From NCBI RefSeq assembly GCF_005144795.1, contig NZ_SWFJ01000005.1, forward strand, positions 62,001-126,000: DNA of 64,000 nucleotides, in the 5' to 3' direction. Origin of the DNA: Streptococcus mitis. Lineage in GTDB: Bacteria > Bacillota > Bacilli > Lactobacillales > Streptococcaceae. The translations under genes and the position numbers were made by a program. Positions 9,622 to 18,422 of the stretch are shown here, one piece after another. Each line of letters starts with the position of its first letter. The stretch's first letter is position 1. The notes below the pieces were generated by a model. That model saw nothing but the letters and a program-made list of their open reading frames with translations, ran no database searches and had not been told where the DNA came from.

Positions 9622-9660
9622 CTCAGGTCCGTCCTTTTCTTCGTGAAAATGCTACAAGTA

Positions 9661-9669
9661 TGCTAAAAT
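9661..9669 (+). promoter_or_regulatory. uvrB promoter (extended -10)
   Basis: TGC-TAAAAT lies 28 nt upstream of the uvrB ATG, with GAGAGAGGA as ribosome binding site between them. No clear -35 and no SOS-type box was seen. Confidence 0.6.
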
Positions 9670-9697
9670 AGGAATAGCACATCGAGAGAGGATTCTT

Positions 9698-11686
9698 ATG
9701 ATCAATCGCATTACAGACAATCAATTTAAACTAGTATCAAAATATGAACCTTCAGGAGACCAACCTCAAGCTATTGAGCAGTTGGTTGATAATATCGAGG
9801 GGGGAGAAAAAGCTCAGATTCTGATGGGGGCGACTGGAACTGGGAAGACCTATACCATGAGTCAGGTTATTTCCAAAGTCAATAAACCAACTCTGGTCAT
9901 TGCCCATAATAAGACTCTAGCAGGTCAGCTCTATGGGGAGTTTAAGGAATTTTTCCCTGAAAATGCTGTTGAGTATTTTGTATCCTACTATGACTATTAC
10001 CAACCAGAGGCCTATGTGCCTTCTAGTGATACCTATATTGAAAAGGATAGCTCTGTCAATGATGAGATTGACAAGCTTCGTCACTCAGCGACTTCGGCTC
10101 TTTTGGAGCGTAATGATGTTATTGTCGTTGCCTCTGTCTCTTGTATCTATGGTTTGGGTTCGCCCAAGGAATACGCTGATAGTGTCGTTAGTCTCCGTCC
10201 AGGTCTTGAAATTTCCCGTGATAAACTTCTGAATGACTTGGTCGATATTCAGTTTGAACGCAATGATATTGATTTCCAACGGGGGAGATTTCGTGTTCGT
10301 GGGGATGTGGTGGAGATTTTCCCAGCCTCTCGTGATGAGCATGCCTTTCGAGTTGAATTTTTTGGAGACGAAATTGACCGTATTCGTGAAGTTGAGGCTC
10401 TGACAGGTCAGGTGTTGGGAGAAGTGGATCATTTGGCGATTTTCCCTGCGACACACTTTGTGACCAATGACGACCATATGGAAGTTGCCATTGCCAAGAT
10501 TCAGGCCGAGTTGGAGGAGCAGTTAACTGTCTTTGAGAAGGAAGGCAAATTGCTTGAAGCCCAACGTTTGAAACAGCGGACAGAGTATGATATCGAAATG
10601 TTGCGTGAGATGGGCTATACCAACGGGGTTGAAAACTATTCTCGCCACATGGATGGTCGTAGCGAAGGAGAGCCTCCTTATACGCTTCTCGACTTCTTCC
10701 CAGATGATTTCTTGATTATGATTGACGAGAGTCACATGACTATGGGACAAATCAAGGGCATGTACAATGGAGACCGTTCGCGTAAGGAAATGCTGGTTAA
10801 TTATGGTTTCCGTTTGCCGTCTGCTCTGGACAATCGTCCTTTACGCCGTGAAGAGTTTGAAAGCCATGTCCATCAGATTGTCTACGTTTCAGCGACACCA
10901 GGTGATTATGAAAATGAACAGACTGGGACAGTGATCGAGCAAATCATTCGACCGACAGGGCTTTTGGACCCTGAGGTTGAAGTCCGTCCGACTATGGGAC
11001 AGATTGATGACCTCTTAGGTGAAATTAATGCCCGTGTTGAAAAGAATGAACGAACCTTTATCACCACTTTGACTAAGAAAATGGCAGAGGATTTAACAGA
11101 CTACTTTAAAGAAATGGGCATTAAGGTCAAGTACATGCACTCAGATATCAAGACTTTAGAGCGGACAGAGATTATCCGTGACCTGCGCTTGGGTGTCTTT
11201 GATGTTTTGGTCGGAATCAACCTGCTCCGTGAAGGAATTGACGTTCCTGAAGTGAGCCTCGTAGCTATTCTCGATGCTGACAAGGAAGGTTTCCTTCGTA
11301 ACGAGCGTGGTCTCATCCAGACCATTGGACGTGCTGCCCGTAACAGCGAAGGGCATGTTATCATGTATGCGGACACTGTGACTCAGTCTATGCAACGTGC
11401 TATAGATGAAACGGCCCGTCGTCGTAAAATCCAGATGGCTTATAATGAAGAGCATGGTATCGTGCCTCAGACAATCAAGAAAGAAATCCGTGACCTGATT
11501 GCTGTGACCAAGGCAGTTGCTAAGGAAGAAGACAAGGAAGTCGATATCAATAGCCTCAACAAACAAGAACGCAAAGAACTTGTCAAGAAACTAGAAAAAC
11601 AAATGCAAGAAGCCGTCGAAGTGCTTGACTTTGAACTAGCAGCTCAGATTCGTGATATGATGTTGGAAGTCAAAGCCTTGGATTAG
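9698..11686 (+). CDS. uvrB: UvrABC excinuclease subunit B
   Basis: UvrB is the damage-verifying subunit of nucleotide excision repair, loaded by UvrA and recruiting UvrC. At 662 residues it is full length. Seen: Walker A GATGTGKT (44-51), the beta-hairpin region [12 protein letters not shown] near residue 93-104, helicase motifs including DESHMT and GRAARN, and the C-terminal UVR domain ([20 protein letters not shown], about 625-645) that contacts UvrC. It starts a run of four plus-strand genes. Confidence 0.98.
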   Translation: MINRITDNQFKLVSKYEPSGDQPQAIEQLVDNIEGGEKAQILMGATGTGKTYTMSQVISKVNKPTLVIAHNKTLAGQLYGEFKEFFPENAVEYFVSYYDYYQPEAYVPSSDTYIEKDSSVNDEIDKLRHSATSALLERNDVIVVASVSCIYGLGSPKEYADSVVSLRPGLEISRDKLLNDLVDIQFERNDIDFQRGRFRVRGDVVEIFPASRDEHAFRVEFFGDEIDRIREVEALTGQVLGEVDHLAIFPATHFVTNDDHMEVAIAKIQAELEEQLTVFEKEGKLLEAQRLKQRTEYDIEMLREMGYTNGVENYSRHMDGRSEGEPPYTLLDFFPDDFLIMIDESHMTMGQIKGMYNGDRSRKEMLVNYGFRLPSALDNRPLRREEFESHVHQIVYVSATPGDYENEQTGTVIEQIIRPTGLLDPEVEVRPTMGQIDDLLGEINARVEKNERTFITTLTKKMAEDLTDYFKEMGIKVKYMHSDIKTLERTEIIRDLRLGVFDVLVGINLLREGIDVPEVSLVAILDADKEGFLRNERGLIQTIGRAARNSEGHVIMYADTVTQSMQRAIDETARRRKIQMAYNEEHGIVPQTIKKEIRDLIAVTKAVAKEEDKEVDINSLNKQERKELVKKLEKQMQEAVEVLDFELAAQIRDMMLEVKALD

Positions 11687-11695
11687 GGGAATTTT

Positions 11696-12322
11696 ATGAA
11701 TATTTTAGTTATCAATGGACATCCTGATAAAGAAAGTTACTGCCAAGCAATTTTTCAAACGATTGTAGAAAGTATAGACTCAAATAGACATGAACTTGAA
11801 GTGATTAATCTTAATGAGGAAGAGTTTGATCCTGTTTTACGTTATGGTTATCGACAAAGAATGGAGGACAATCCGTTTATTCTACGCTCTCAAGAATTAA
11901 TCCAGTGGGCAGATCATTTCATTTTTGTTTATCCTATTTGGTGGAGTAGTATGCCTAGTCTATTGAAGGGGTGGATTGATCGTGTTTTTACGCCAGGCAT
12001 TGCATACTCCGCAAATAATCGTGGAAGCTTTATTTTGAACTACTTGAGAGGTAAACAGTTCAAAAAATTACTAAAAGGAAAAACAGCTAGTATCTATGCA
12101 ACCTCCATGGCACCAACTTGGTGGTACAAAGTATTTTCAGGTCCGATTAACATTCCAGACAGTTATGGAATATCAGTATTAAAGAATGCTGTATTGAATC
12201 ACTGTGGCATAAAAACAAAGAGGGTTTCAATCTTGGGAGAGTTAGGCCGTGAAGTAAATACAAGTTCAACAAGACAAAAATTTCTACAAAAAGTAGCAAA
12301 GGAAGTCAGGGTGTTGAATTAA
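11696..12322 (+). CDS. NAD(P)H dehydrogenase (quinone)-like flavodoxin-fold oxidoreductase
   Basis: The 208-residue protein has the flavodoxin_2 fold of NQO1/KefF-type flavin reductases. It begins MNILVINGHPDKESYCQ, which binds the FMN/FAD phosphate, and has the family motif YPIWWSSMPSLLKGWIDRV near residues 82-100, followed by GIAY. Such enzymes reduce quinones or other electrophiles using NAD(P)H. AGGGGA lies before the ATG and the gene begins 9 nt after uvrB, so they may share a transcript. Its A/T-rich codon choice differs from uvrB, so it may be an accessory insertion. Confidence 0.85.
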   Translation: MNILVINGHPDKESYCQAIFQTIVESIDSNRHELEVINLNEEEFDPVLRYGYRQRMEDNPFILRSQELIQWADHFIFVYPIWWSSMPSLLKGWIDRVFTPGIAYSANNRGSFILNYLRGKQFKKLLKGKTASIYATSMAPTWWYKVFSGPINIPDSYGISVLKNAVLNHCGIKTKRVSILGELGREVNTSSTRQKFLQKVAKEVRVLN

Positions 12323-12336
12323 GGAGAAGAAAATAA

Positions 12337-12825
12337 ATGACGGTTATTATCAAATCAATGGAAACTCCTGAAGAAATAGAAGGTAAGTCCCTCGTTCACT
12401 GGCAGACGTGGAGAGAGGCTTATGATGACCTTTTACCTGCAGAATTTCAGGAGACGATGACACTAGAAAGATGTCGATTCTTTAGTCAAAAATATCCAGA
12501 AAATACATTGATCGCGATGGATGGCATGAAGGTAGTTGGTTTTATCAGTTATGGAAACTTTCGTGATGAGACTATTAAAGCTGGCGAAATTATTGCCTTA
12601 TATGTTTTAAAAGACTATTATGGAAAAGGTATTGCACAAAAGTTAATAAAAGCAGCTTTGATTGCTCTTAATCATTTTTCTGAAATTTTATTATGGGTAT
12701 TGAAAGATAATAAGCGCGCAATTGCTTTCTATCAAAAAATGGGCTTTACTTTTGATGAACAAGAAAAGATACTTGAACTTGGAAAGCCCATAAAGGAAAA
12801 ACGGATGGTATTCTATTCTAAATAA
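12337..12825 (+). CDS. GNAT-family N-acetyltransferase
   Basis: A 162-residue acetyltransferase of the GNAT fold. The acetyl-CoA-binding motif A is visible as IIALYVLKDYYGKGIAQKLI (about residues 85-104), with the Q/RxxGxG/A-like turn YYGKGIAQ, and motif B follows as LWVLKDNKRAIAFYQKMGF. The N-terminal part (HWQTWREAYDDLLPAEF) resembles GNATs that modify small molecules or proteins; the substrate is unknown. GGAG lies 9 nt before the ATG and the gene follows the oxidoreductase by 14 nt, so the two are probably co-transcribed. Base composition is as AT-rich as the gene before it. Confidence 0.88.
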   Translation: MTVIIKSMETPEEIEGKSLVHWQTWREAYDDLLPAEFQETMTLERCRFFSQKYPENTLIAMDGMKVVGFISYGNFRDETIKAGEIIALYVLKDYYGKGIAQKLIKAALIALNHFSEILLWVLKDNKRAIAFYQKMGFTFDEQEKILELGKPIKEKRMVFYSK

Positions 12826-12897
12826 TTTTAAAAAGTAGAAGCTAATGGTACTGGTATCAAGTCTAAAAATTTAATAAATTAGAAAGTGAGTAAATTT

Positions 12898-13365
12898 ATG
12901 TCTCGAGCACAATTAACAATTTTAACAAACATTTGTCTGATTGAAGACCCCGAAACTCAGCGCGTGGTTATGCAGTATCGCTCTCCTGAAACAAATCGCT
13001 GGTCTGGTTATGCCTTTCCTGGAGGTCATGTTGAAAATGGTGAGGCTTTTGCGGAGTCTGTCATTCGTGAAATCTACGAAGAAACAGGATTGACTATCCA
13101 AAATCCTCAACTTGTCGGCATTAAAAATTGGCCACTAGATACAGGTGGGCGCTATATTGTCATTTGTTATAAGGCGACTGAGTTCTCTGGTAGCCTTCGC
13201 TCTTCAGATGAAGGAGAAGTTTCTTGGGTGCAAAAAGACCAGATTCCAAACTTGGATCTGGCCTATGATATGTTACCCTTGATGGAGATGATGGAAGCTC
13301 CTGACAAATCAGAGTTTTTCTACCCTCGCCGTACAGAAGATGATTGGGAGAAGAAAATCTTCTAG
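12898..13365 (+). CDS. NUDIX hydrolase (8-oxo-dGTPase-like)
   Basis: A 155-residue NUDIX enzyme that hydrolyses nucleoside diphosphate derivatives. The NUDIX box is complete: GGHVENGEAF continued by REIYEETGL (residues about 41-63). I choose the ATG at 12898 (MSRAQLTIL), because GAAAGTGAG stands just before it as ribosome binding site; the in-frame GTG at 12886 has none. A close homologue in S. pneumoniae is annotated as a MutT/NUDIX protein. Its stop TAG shares the tetranucleotide CTAG with the stop of the convergent niaR. The pyrophosphatase substrate is not certain. Confidence 0.9.
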   Translation: MSRAQLTILTNICLIEDPETQRVVMQYRSPETNRWSGYAFPGGHVENGEAFAESVIREIYEETGLTIQNPQLVGIKNWPLDTGGRYIVICYKATEFSGSLRSSDEGEVSWVQKDQIPNLDLAYDMLPLMEMMEAPDKSEFFYPRRTEDDWEKKIF

Positions 13366-13877
13366 TCTTTTACTAAATAACCTAGCTGATCCAAGGCCTC
13401 CTCGATATAGCGGAGGTCTTGCTGTGTTTCAGCTTCGACTAGGTGGTAATGGATGCCATCTGTCAATTCAGACAGAGGTCTAAAATCTGAATGCTCGACT
13501 TGTTCTAGAAAATGTTGCACATCTCTGCGACAAGACAGTTTCAGCAAGGTTTCGATTTCTCCATAAACGGGATGGTCAATCAAGGTATTTTGAACACGTC
13601 CACCATTATCAACGATAGCAAGGAGTTCTTGACCGATTTCTTCAACTTCATGTTTCACTTTGAAAAGTTTGTGAACATAAGGGTTGGTTTCAATTTGCTT
13701 ATAGACGTAGCCACGATTGGTGGATAGGATAGGAGCGCCATCGGCTCTTAAAATTGCAATGTCCTGTACAATGACCTGGCGTGTAACATGAAAATGTTCA
13801 GCTAAACTTTGGCCATTGAGGGCTTTAGGAGTTTCTTTCAAGAGTTGGAGCAGGGCTTGTTTGCGATCTTTTGTCAT
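13362..13877 (-). CDS. niaR: Niacin-responsive transcriptional repressor NiaR
   Basis: A 171-residue cytosolic regulator. Residues 1-60 are an HTH_11 winged helix (LAEHFHVTRQVIVQDIAILR), and the C-terminal half is the 3H domain with its conserved histidines (HKLFKVKHEV, DHPVYGEI and DGIHYHLV), which bind metal and nicotinic acid. NiaR/YrxA proteins repress niacin uptake and NAD synthesis genes when niacin is abundant. It lies 11 nt downstream of niaX on the same strand, fitting autoregulated co-transcription. The 3' end overlaps the convergent NUDIX gene by 4 bases. Confidence 0.92.
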   Translation of the reverse strand: MTKDRKQALLQLLKETPKALNGQSLAEHFHVTRQVIVQDIAILRADGAPILSTNRGYVYKQIETNPYVHKLFKVKHEVEEIGQELLAIVDNGGRVQNTLIDHPVYGEIETLLKLSCRRDVQHFLEQVEHSDFRPLSELTDGIHYHLVEAETQQDLRYIEEALDQLGYLVKD

Positions 13878-13888
13878 AGCTTTTCCTT

Positions 13889-14416
13889 TTAACGGCGTTT
13901 TCGAAGCACTTTATAGACAGCTAGTGCTAATGTATAGTCTACCATACTATGGATAATTGTGCCAAATCCAACTAGTATAAATAGAACATAAAACATATTT
14001 TCTACATTGGTACCCGAAGTTGCATAAAAAACGACACAGGCCAATACTTCAGCAAGGGCATGGACAAGCGCTAACACAAAGTTGAAAATCCAGGAAGCTT
14101 TTGGTTTATCTAGGGTATCGGGGAATTTTTGTAGGTAAAGAGCCCCCAAAGTTCCAAAAAAGATATGGGAAAAAGCTCGAAAAACAATAACCATGGGATA
14201 GCCAGCCATCAAAAATCCAAAACTAGAGGCTATGATGACAAAAATTGCCATCAAGGGCGACAAGAACATAGCGATAAAAATAGCGATGTGGCTTCCTAAA
14301 GTATAAGAAGCAGGTGGAATGACAATCTTGAAAGGCATAACAATTGGAATCAAAATCGCAATAGCCGTTAAGAGGGCAGTCATTGTCATAAATTGTGTCT
14401 TTTTCCGTGTGTTCAT
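13889..14416 (-). CDS. niaX: Niacin ECF transporter substrate-binding component NiaX
   Basis: A 175-residue integral membrane S-component of an energy-coupling factor transporter, predicted to bind niacin and pair with a shared EcfAAT module encoded elsewhere. About five to six hydrophobic helices are visible, with a short basic start (MNTRKKTQF) and tail (KVLRKRR), and the alanine/glycine-rich first helix usual for S-components. Specificity is inferred from the niaR neighbour and the known NiaX family. GGAG precedes the ATG, and palindromes in its promoter are candidate NiaR sites. Confidence 0.88.
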   Translation of the reverse strand: MNTRKKTQFMTMTALLTAIAILIPIVMPFKIVIPPASYTLGSHIAIFIAMFLSPLMAIFVIIASSFGFLMAGYPMVIVFRAFSHIFFGTLGALYLQKFPDTLDKPKASWIFNFVLALVHALAEVLACVVFYATSGTNVENMFYVLFILVGFGTIIHSMVDYTLALAVYKVLRKRR

Positions 14417-14434
14417 AAGAATCTCCTTTTTAAC

Positions 14435-14460
14435 TGTATATACACTAGTATAGTACTATA
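14435..14460 (-). promoter_or_regulatory. niaX promoter region with candidate NiaR palindromes
   Basis: Two perfect palindromes stand side by side: TGTATATACA (14435-14444) and TATAGTACTATA (14449-14460). On the minus strand TATACT between them can be the -10 of niaX. The arrangement, one dyad over the start and one over the promoter, suits a dimeric repressor. NiaR is the obvious candidate, but I cannot confirm its motif in this genus. Confidence 0.45.
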
Positions 14461-14515
14461 AAGAAGACAATAAAGCAAGGATTTACTTGGGTTTATAGGT
14501 CGTTTTTAAGTTAAT

Positions 14516-14628
14516 AATCTTCGAAAATCTCTTCAAACCATGTCAGCTTCCATTTGCAACCTTAAAACAGTGTTTTGAGCAACCTGCAGCTTGCCTCCTA
14601 GTTTGCACTTTGATTTTCATTGAGTATA
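14516..14628. repeat. BOX-type intergenic repeat (boxA and boxC, no clear boxB)
   Basis: The stretch begins with CTTCGAAAATCTCTTCAAAC, the usual boxA end of streptococcal BOX elements. It ends with TTTGATTTTCATTGAGTAT, the usual boxC end. In between are the AAAACAGTGTTTT hairpin and the CCTAGTTTGC block of boxC. The boxA core known from BOX-PCR primers is degenerate here (GTCAGCTTCCATTTG). BOX elements are non-autonomous, mobile, RNA-folding repeats of pneumococcus and its relatives. This copy lies between the niaX promoter and the panT terminator. Confidence 0.85.
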
Positions 14629-14667
14629 AATATTGATAAAGATTTCACAAAAAAGGAACTACTTCAA

Positions 14668-14703
14668 ACAAAATCTCCACTTTCAGGTTTGGAAGTGGAG
14701 ATT
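14668..14703 (-). terminator. Terminator of the coaB-coaC-panT operon
   Basis: An 11-bp perfect stem, AATCTCCACTT / AAGTGGAGATT, with a 10-base loop; on the minus strand it is followed by TTTTGTTTG. It begins directly after the panT stop. Confidence 0.8.
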
Positions 14704-14707
14704 GTTT

Positions 14708-15271
14708 TTATTTTTTCAAAGTCTGTAGTCTTGGAACAATGGCTAGGGTTAGAACTGCGGAAATGACTAATTCGGCAATCGAATTTGTTGAGATAACAGT
14801 TGCTAGGAGTTTTTGGATATTACCATCAAAAACATTTCCAAAAAGGTAGAAAATTCCACCAAGTACAAAGACTGTGTTGGTCAGTGAACCAAGGGCACCA
14901 GCTAAAATCAGACCAGTCTTGTTTTTCATCAGTTTATAGACTAGATAAGGAGTTAAACCAATCAAAATACGTGGGACGATGGCAATGATAGCTGAGTAGA
15001 TGTTCCCATTTGGTACAAAGGGAGAGAAGAGGTAGCTTGTCGGTAGAATTGTAATTGTGTTAACCGTCAAGCTAAGTAGCCCCATCAAAAACCCAAGTGT
15101 AACCCCAACGCGTGGACCGTAGATAATGCTGGCAATAATGACAGGAATATGAACAATGGTCGGTTTGATTGGAAATGGAAAAAGGTTAAAGACAAGCGAG
15201 CTCAGAAAGTGTATCACGAGCATGGTTGCAAAAAAGATAGCAATAGGTGCAATATTAGAGCGTTTTTTCAT
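14708..15271 (-). CDS. panT: ECF transporter S-component, probable pantothenate transporter PanT
   Basis: A 187-residue hydrophobic membrane protein with six predicted helices, fitting an ECF S-component. Its start (MKKRSNIAPIAIFFATMLVIH) and the motif PTIVHIPVIIASIIYGPRVG are typical of the PanT/HmpT type. It overlaps the end of coaC by 17 bases. Being in an operon with the two coenzyme A genes strongly suggests that pantothenate is the substrate, although that is inference by context. Energy would come from a general EcfAAT module elsewhere in the genome. Confidence 0.8.
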   Translation of the reverse strand: MKKRSNIAPIAIFFATMLVIHFLSSLVFNLFPFPIKPTIVHIPVIIASIIYGPRVGVTLGFLMGLLSLTVNTITILPTSYLFSPFVPNGNIYSAIIAIVPRILIGLTPYLVYKLMKNKTGLILAGALGSLTNTVFVLGGIFYLFGNVFDGNIQKLLATVISTNSIAELVISAVLTLAIVPRLQTLKK

Positions 15272-15806
15272 CGAGAGTTTCCTTTATTCTTTCTAAAATA
15301 ATTGTGAGGTCGGCTAAAGCTCCTCGTCCGTGGTCTCCGCAAGCTAGTAGGGATTCCTTTGGAGCAATCAGCTGATAGCCGTAGGTTTCTAATGTTTTCA
15401 GATTAGCCTGAGTTGCTGGATGGTCATACATTTTTGTATTCATAGCTGGTGCGATGAGTTTGGGAATATGACTTGGCAAGGCTAGAGCCATACAAGTTAC
15501 CATGTTGTCAGCAAATCCGTGGGCTAGTTTTGCAATAGTGTTAGCTGTTGCAGGGGCTACGATAAATAAATCTGCCTTTTTTCCAAGTTCGATATGATTA
15601 ATCTGATTAGGATAGGGTTCCTTCATGACATCAAGGTGGACAGGATTCTGTGATAAGACCTGTAGTGTCAAAGGTTGGATAAACTCTGTAGCGGCCTGAG
15701 TCATTAAAACCGTGACTTGATGACCTTGTTTTTTTAGAGAACTGACTAAATCTGCCGACTTGTAAGAGGCGATTGAGCCCGTTACAGCCAAGAGAATGTT
15801 TGCCAT
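15255..15806 (-). CDS. coaC: Phosphopantothenoylcysteine decarboxylase
   Basis: CoaC decarboxylates 4'-phosphopantothenoylcysteine to 4'-phosphopantetheine, using FMN, in coenzyme A synthesis. The 183-residue stand-alone flavoprotein shows LLAVTGSIASYKS at the N-terminus, the FMN-contacting VAPATANTIAKLAHG near 81-95, the PAMNTKMY substrate motif and the reactive cysteine in LLACGDHGRGAL. It follows coaB by 11 nt. In most bacteria CoaB and CoaC are one fused protein; streptococci and enterococci carry them split in this order. Confidence 0.95.
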   Translation of the reverse strand: MANILLAVTGSIASYKSADLVSSLKKQGHQVTVLMTQAATEFIQPLTLQVLSQNPVHLDVMKEPYPNQINHIELGKKADLFIVAPATANTIAKLAHGFADNMVTCMALALPSHIPKLIAPAMNTKMYDHPATQANLKTLETYGYQLIAPKESLLACGDHGRGALADLTIILERIKETLDEKTL

Positions 15807-15817
15807 AGCTTTCCTTT

Positions 15818-16507
15818 CTACGAATGATAGACTTGAATTTTTTCAAGGAGGAGTTCTGCAATTTCTTCTTTAGTCTGGGCTGTTTGAAGCTGTTCTTTTT
15901 CAACAAAGATTGCGCGGTGCTGAACTGCTGAGATTTGAGTGAGATCATTCGCAATGATTAAGTCAGCTTGGTTCTTGATAAGACTTTCTCTAGCAATGTC
16001 AACCAGATGGTCTTCGGAAACATCAACCAGCAGTTTGAAACCAATCAGATGAATAGCAGGATTCCATTCCTTGACTAGAGAGATGATTTTGGGTGTCTTT
16101 TTTAGAAACAAAACCTGAACCTCATCAGTTGAAGAAATCTTAGCTTGATGATTTTGCCTGCTTAAAAATTCTTCTAGATTGGAGCTAGCCTGAACTTCCT
16201 CAAGCCCCGTCATATAAACGGGAGTGTAGTCAGACACGGCCATTGAGTGAATCAAGACCTGATAATCCTTAATACGTTCTTGCAGTTCATGAAGAAGGTT
16301 ATTCGTGTCTTTAATTTCTAGAATGCTTAGGTTGGGATGAGCTTCTGGCTTCAGAGCTCGTTTTGTTGTTATCAAACAAACTTCATGCCCTGCAGCAAGC
16401 AAGGTTTCTGCGATGATTTTCCCCAAGCGACCTGTAGAATGGTTAGTGATAGAGCGGACTCTATCGATAGCTTCACTGGTACCGCCCGATGTAACTAAAA
16501 TTTTCAT
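15818..16507 (-). CDS. coaB: Phosphopantothenate-cysteine ligase
   Basis: CoaB joins cysteine to 4'-phosphopantothenate with nucleotide activation. The protein from the ATG at 16507 has 229 residues: the N-terminal ILVTSGGTSEAIDRVRSITN is the family nucleotide-binding motif, with HSTGRLG after it, and NQADLIIANDL lies in the C-terminal half. The GTG at 16522 could add five residues but has no ribosome binding site and would lie inside the promoter. The ATG also has none: it stands 6 nt after a TACAAT -10 box, so the mRNA is probably leaderless. First gene of coaB-coaC-panT. Confidence 0.93.
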   Translation of the reverse strand: MKILVTSGGTSEAIDRVRSITNHSTGRLGKIIAETLLAAGHEVCLITTKRALKPEAHPNLSILEIKDTNNLLHELQERIKDYQVLIHSMAVSDYTPVYMTGLEEVQASSNLEEFLSRQNHQAKISSTDEVQVLFLKKTPKIISLVKEWNPAIHLIGFKLLVDVSEDHLVDIARESLIKNQADLIIANDLTQISAVQHRAIFVEKEQLQTAQTKEEIAELLLEKIQVYHS

Positions 16508-16513
16508 AGCACT

Positions 16514-16542
16514 ATTGTACACAAAAATAAACGGTAAGTAAA
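16514..16542 (-). promoter_or_regulatory. coaB promoter, predicted leaderless
   Basis: On the minus strand TTTACT, 17 bases, TACAAT, then 6 bases and the coaB ATG. A start site 7 nt past the -10 would be the A of the ATG. Confidence 0.65.
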
Positions 16543-16643
16543 ATGAAAGTGATAAAATTTTGGTAAAAGAAAAGCGTATAGTTGCAAACTATAAATCCAT
16601 ATAAAAATTAAGAAAGAAGACTAAAATCCTTTAAAAACACAAA

Positions 16644-16700
16644 TTTTACGAACGTTAACAGAGTTCCTTTCTGTTAAAAATCTGTTTTTTGTGTTATAAT
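16644..16700 (+). promoter_or_regulatory. fhs promoter with inverted repeat and PurBox-like sequence
   Basis: The -10 is TGT-TATAAT at 16692-16700. A perfect 8-bp inverted repeat, TTAACAGA-N7-TCTGTTAA (16655-16677), covers the -35 position. Just upstream TTTTACGAACGTT (16644-16656) matches 10 of 13 positions of the lactococcal PurBox (AWWWCCGAACWWT). PurR control of one-carbon genes is known in lactic acid bacteria. The assignment of either element is tentative. Confidence 0.45.
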
Positions 16701-16733
16701 GAATTATCATATAAGAGGTTAGAGGAGTTTTGA

Positions 16734-18404
16734 ATGAAAACAGATATTGAAATTGCACAGAGTATTGAGTTGGAACCAATCGTTGATGTTGTAGAGAAAC
16801 TTGGAATTTCTTACGACGATTTGGAGTTGTATGGAAAGTACAAGGCTAAGCTCAGCTTTGATAAAATTCGTGCAGTTGAGAGCAATCCAGTTGGGAAATT
16901 GATTTTGGTTACTGCTATCAACCCAACACCTGCAGGTGAAGGAAAATCAACCATTACCATTGGTCTTGCGGATGCCTTAAACAAAATCGGTAAGAAAACC
17001 ATGATTGCTATTCGCGAACCATCTCTTGGTCCAGTAATGGGTATTAAGGGTGGTGCGGCTGGTGGTGGTTATTCCCAAGTTCTACCAATGGAAGACATCA
17101 ACCTTCACTTTACTGGGGACATGCATGCCATTACGACTGCCAACAATGCTCTTTCAGCCTTGATTGACAACCACTTGCACCAAGGGAATGAGCAGGGAAT
17201 TGACCAACGTCGTATCCTCTGGAAACGTGTCGTTGACTTGAATGACCGTGCTCTTCGCCATGTGACCGTTGGACTTGGTGGTCCTCTAAATGGTATTCCA
17301 CGTGAGGATGGCTTTGACATTACCGTTGCTTCAGAAATCATGGCAATTCTTTGCTTGGCTACAGACATTGAGGACTTGAAGCGTCGATTGGCTAATATCG
17401 TTATCGGATATCGTTATGACCGTACCCCTGTTTCAGTAGGTGATTTGCAGGTTGAAGGTGCTTTAGCATTGATCTTGAAGGATGCTATTAAGCCAAACTT
17501 GGTTCAGACAATTTACGGAACTCCTGCCTTTGTACACGGTGGTCCATTTGCCAATATTGCTCATGGATGTAATTCAGTTTTGGCAACAAGCACAGCCCTT
17601 CACTTGGCTGATTACACAGTTACTGAAGCTGGTTTTGGTGCAGACCTTGGTGCCGAGAAATTCCTTGATATTAAGACACCGAACTTGCCAACATCTCCAG
17701 ATGCAGTAGTTATTGTTGCAACCCTTCGCGCCCTTAAGATGAATGGTGGCGTGGCTAAAGACGCTCTGACTGAAGAAAATGTAGAAGCTGTTCGTGTCGG
17801 TTTTGCCAACTTGAAACGCCATGTTGAAAATATCCGTAAATTTGGTGTACCTGCAGTTGTAGCAATCAATGAATTTGTCTCTGATACTGAAGCAGAAATC
17901 GCAGCCTTAAAAGAACTCTGTGCTTCTATTGATGTGCCAGTTGAACTAGCAAGTGTCTGGGCTGATGGTGCCGAAGGTGGTGTAGCTCTTGCTGAAACGG
18001 TTGTTAAGACTATCGCTGAAAACCCAGCTAACTACAAACGTTTGTATGACAATGACCTTTCTGTTCAAGAAAAGATTGAAAAGATTGTTACTGAAATCTA
18101 CCGTGGTAGCAAAGTTAACTTTGAAAAGAAAGCTCAAACACAAATCGCTCAAATTGTTCAAAACGGTTGGGACAAATTGCCAATCTGTATGGCTAAAACT
18201 CAATATAGTTTCTCAGACAATCCGAATGCACTTGGAGCACCTGAAAACTTTGAAATTACCATTCGTGAATTGGTTCCAAAATTAGGTGCAGGCTTTATCG
18301 TTGCCTTAACTGGTGATGTCATGACCATGCCAGGACTTCCAAAACGACCAGCTGCTCTCAACATGGATGTTGAAAGCGATGGAACAGTATTAGGCTTGTT
18401 CTAG
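16734..18404 (+). CDS. fhs: Formate-tetrahydrofolate ligase
   Basis: Joins formate to tetrahydrofolate with ATP hydrolysis, giving 10-formyl-THF for purine and formyl-methionine synthesis. The 556-residue protein is the usual monomer length. Seen: the P-loop-like [10 protein letters not shown] (64-73), [20 protein letters not shown] near 103-122, the folate-binding HLHFTGD region ([12 protein letters not shown]), and the C-terminal [21 protein letters not shown] precedes the ATG by 7 nt. Single gene with its own promoter and terminator. Confidence 0.98.
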   Translation: MKTDIEIAQSIELEPIVDVVEKLGISYDDLELYGKYKAKLSFDKIRAVESNPVGKLILVTAINPTPAGEGKSTITIGLADALNKIGKKTMIAIREPSLGPVMGIKGGAAGGGYSQVLPMEDINLHFTGDMHAITTANNALSALIDNHLHQGNEQGIDQRRILWKRVVDLNDRALRHVTVGLGGPLNGIPREDGFDITVASEIMAILCLATDIEDLKRRLANIVIGYRYDRTPVSVGDLQVEGALALILKDAIKPNLVQTIYGTPAFVHGGPFANIAHGCNSVLATSTALHLADYTVTEAGFGADLGAEKFLDIKTPNLPTSPDAVVIVATLRALKMNGGVAKDALTEENVEAVRVGFANLKRHVENIRKFGVPAVVAINEFVSDTEAEIAALKELCASIDVPVELASVWADGAEGGVALAETVVKTIAENPANYKRLYDNDLSVQEKIEKIVTEIYRGSKVNFEKKAQTQIAQIVQNGWDKLPICMAKTQYSFSDNPNALGAPENFEITIRELVPKLGAGFIVALTGDVMTMPGLPKRPAALNMDVESDGTVLGLF

Positions 18405-18422
18405 TATATTGCAATTGATTTT

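Noticed and set aside
9609..9642. AAAGGA / TCCTTT as a terminator of the CPBP gene
   Set aside because: Only 6 bp with a long loop and no clean T-run; not strong enough to list.
12886..12897. GTG at 12886 as start of the NUDIX gene
   Set aside because: It lacks a ribosome binding site, whereas the GAAAGTGAG containing it suits the ATG at 12898.
16523..16733. Riboswitch in the coaB-fhs intergenic region
   Set aside because: No recognisable tetrahydrofolate or other riboswitch core; only promoters and an inverted repeat are seen.
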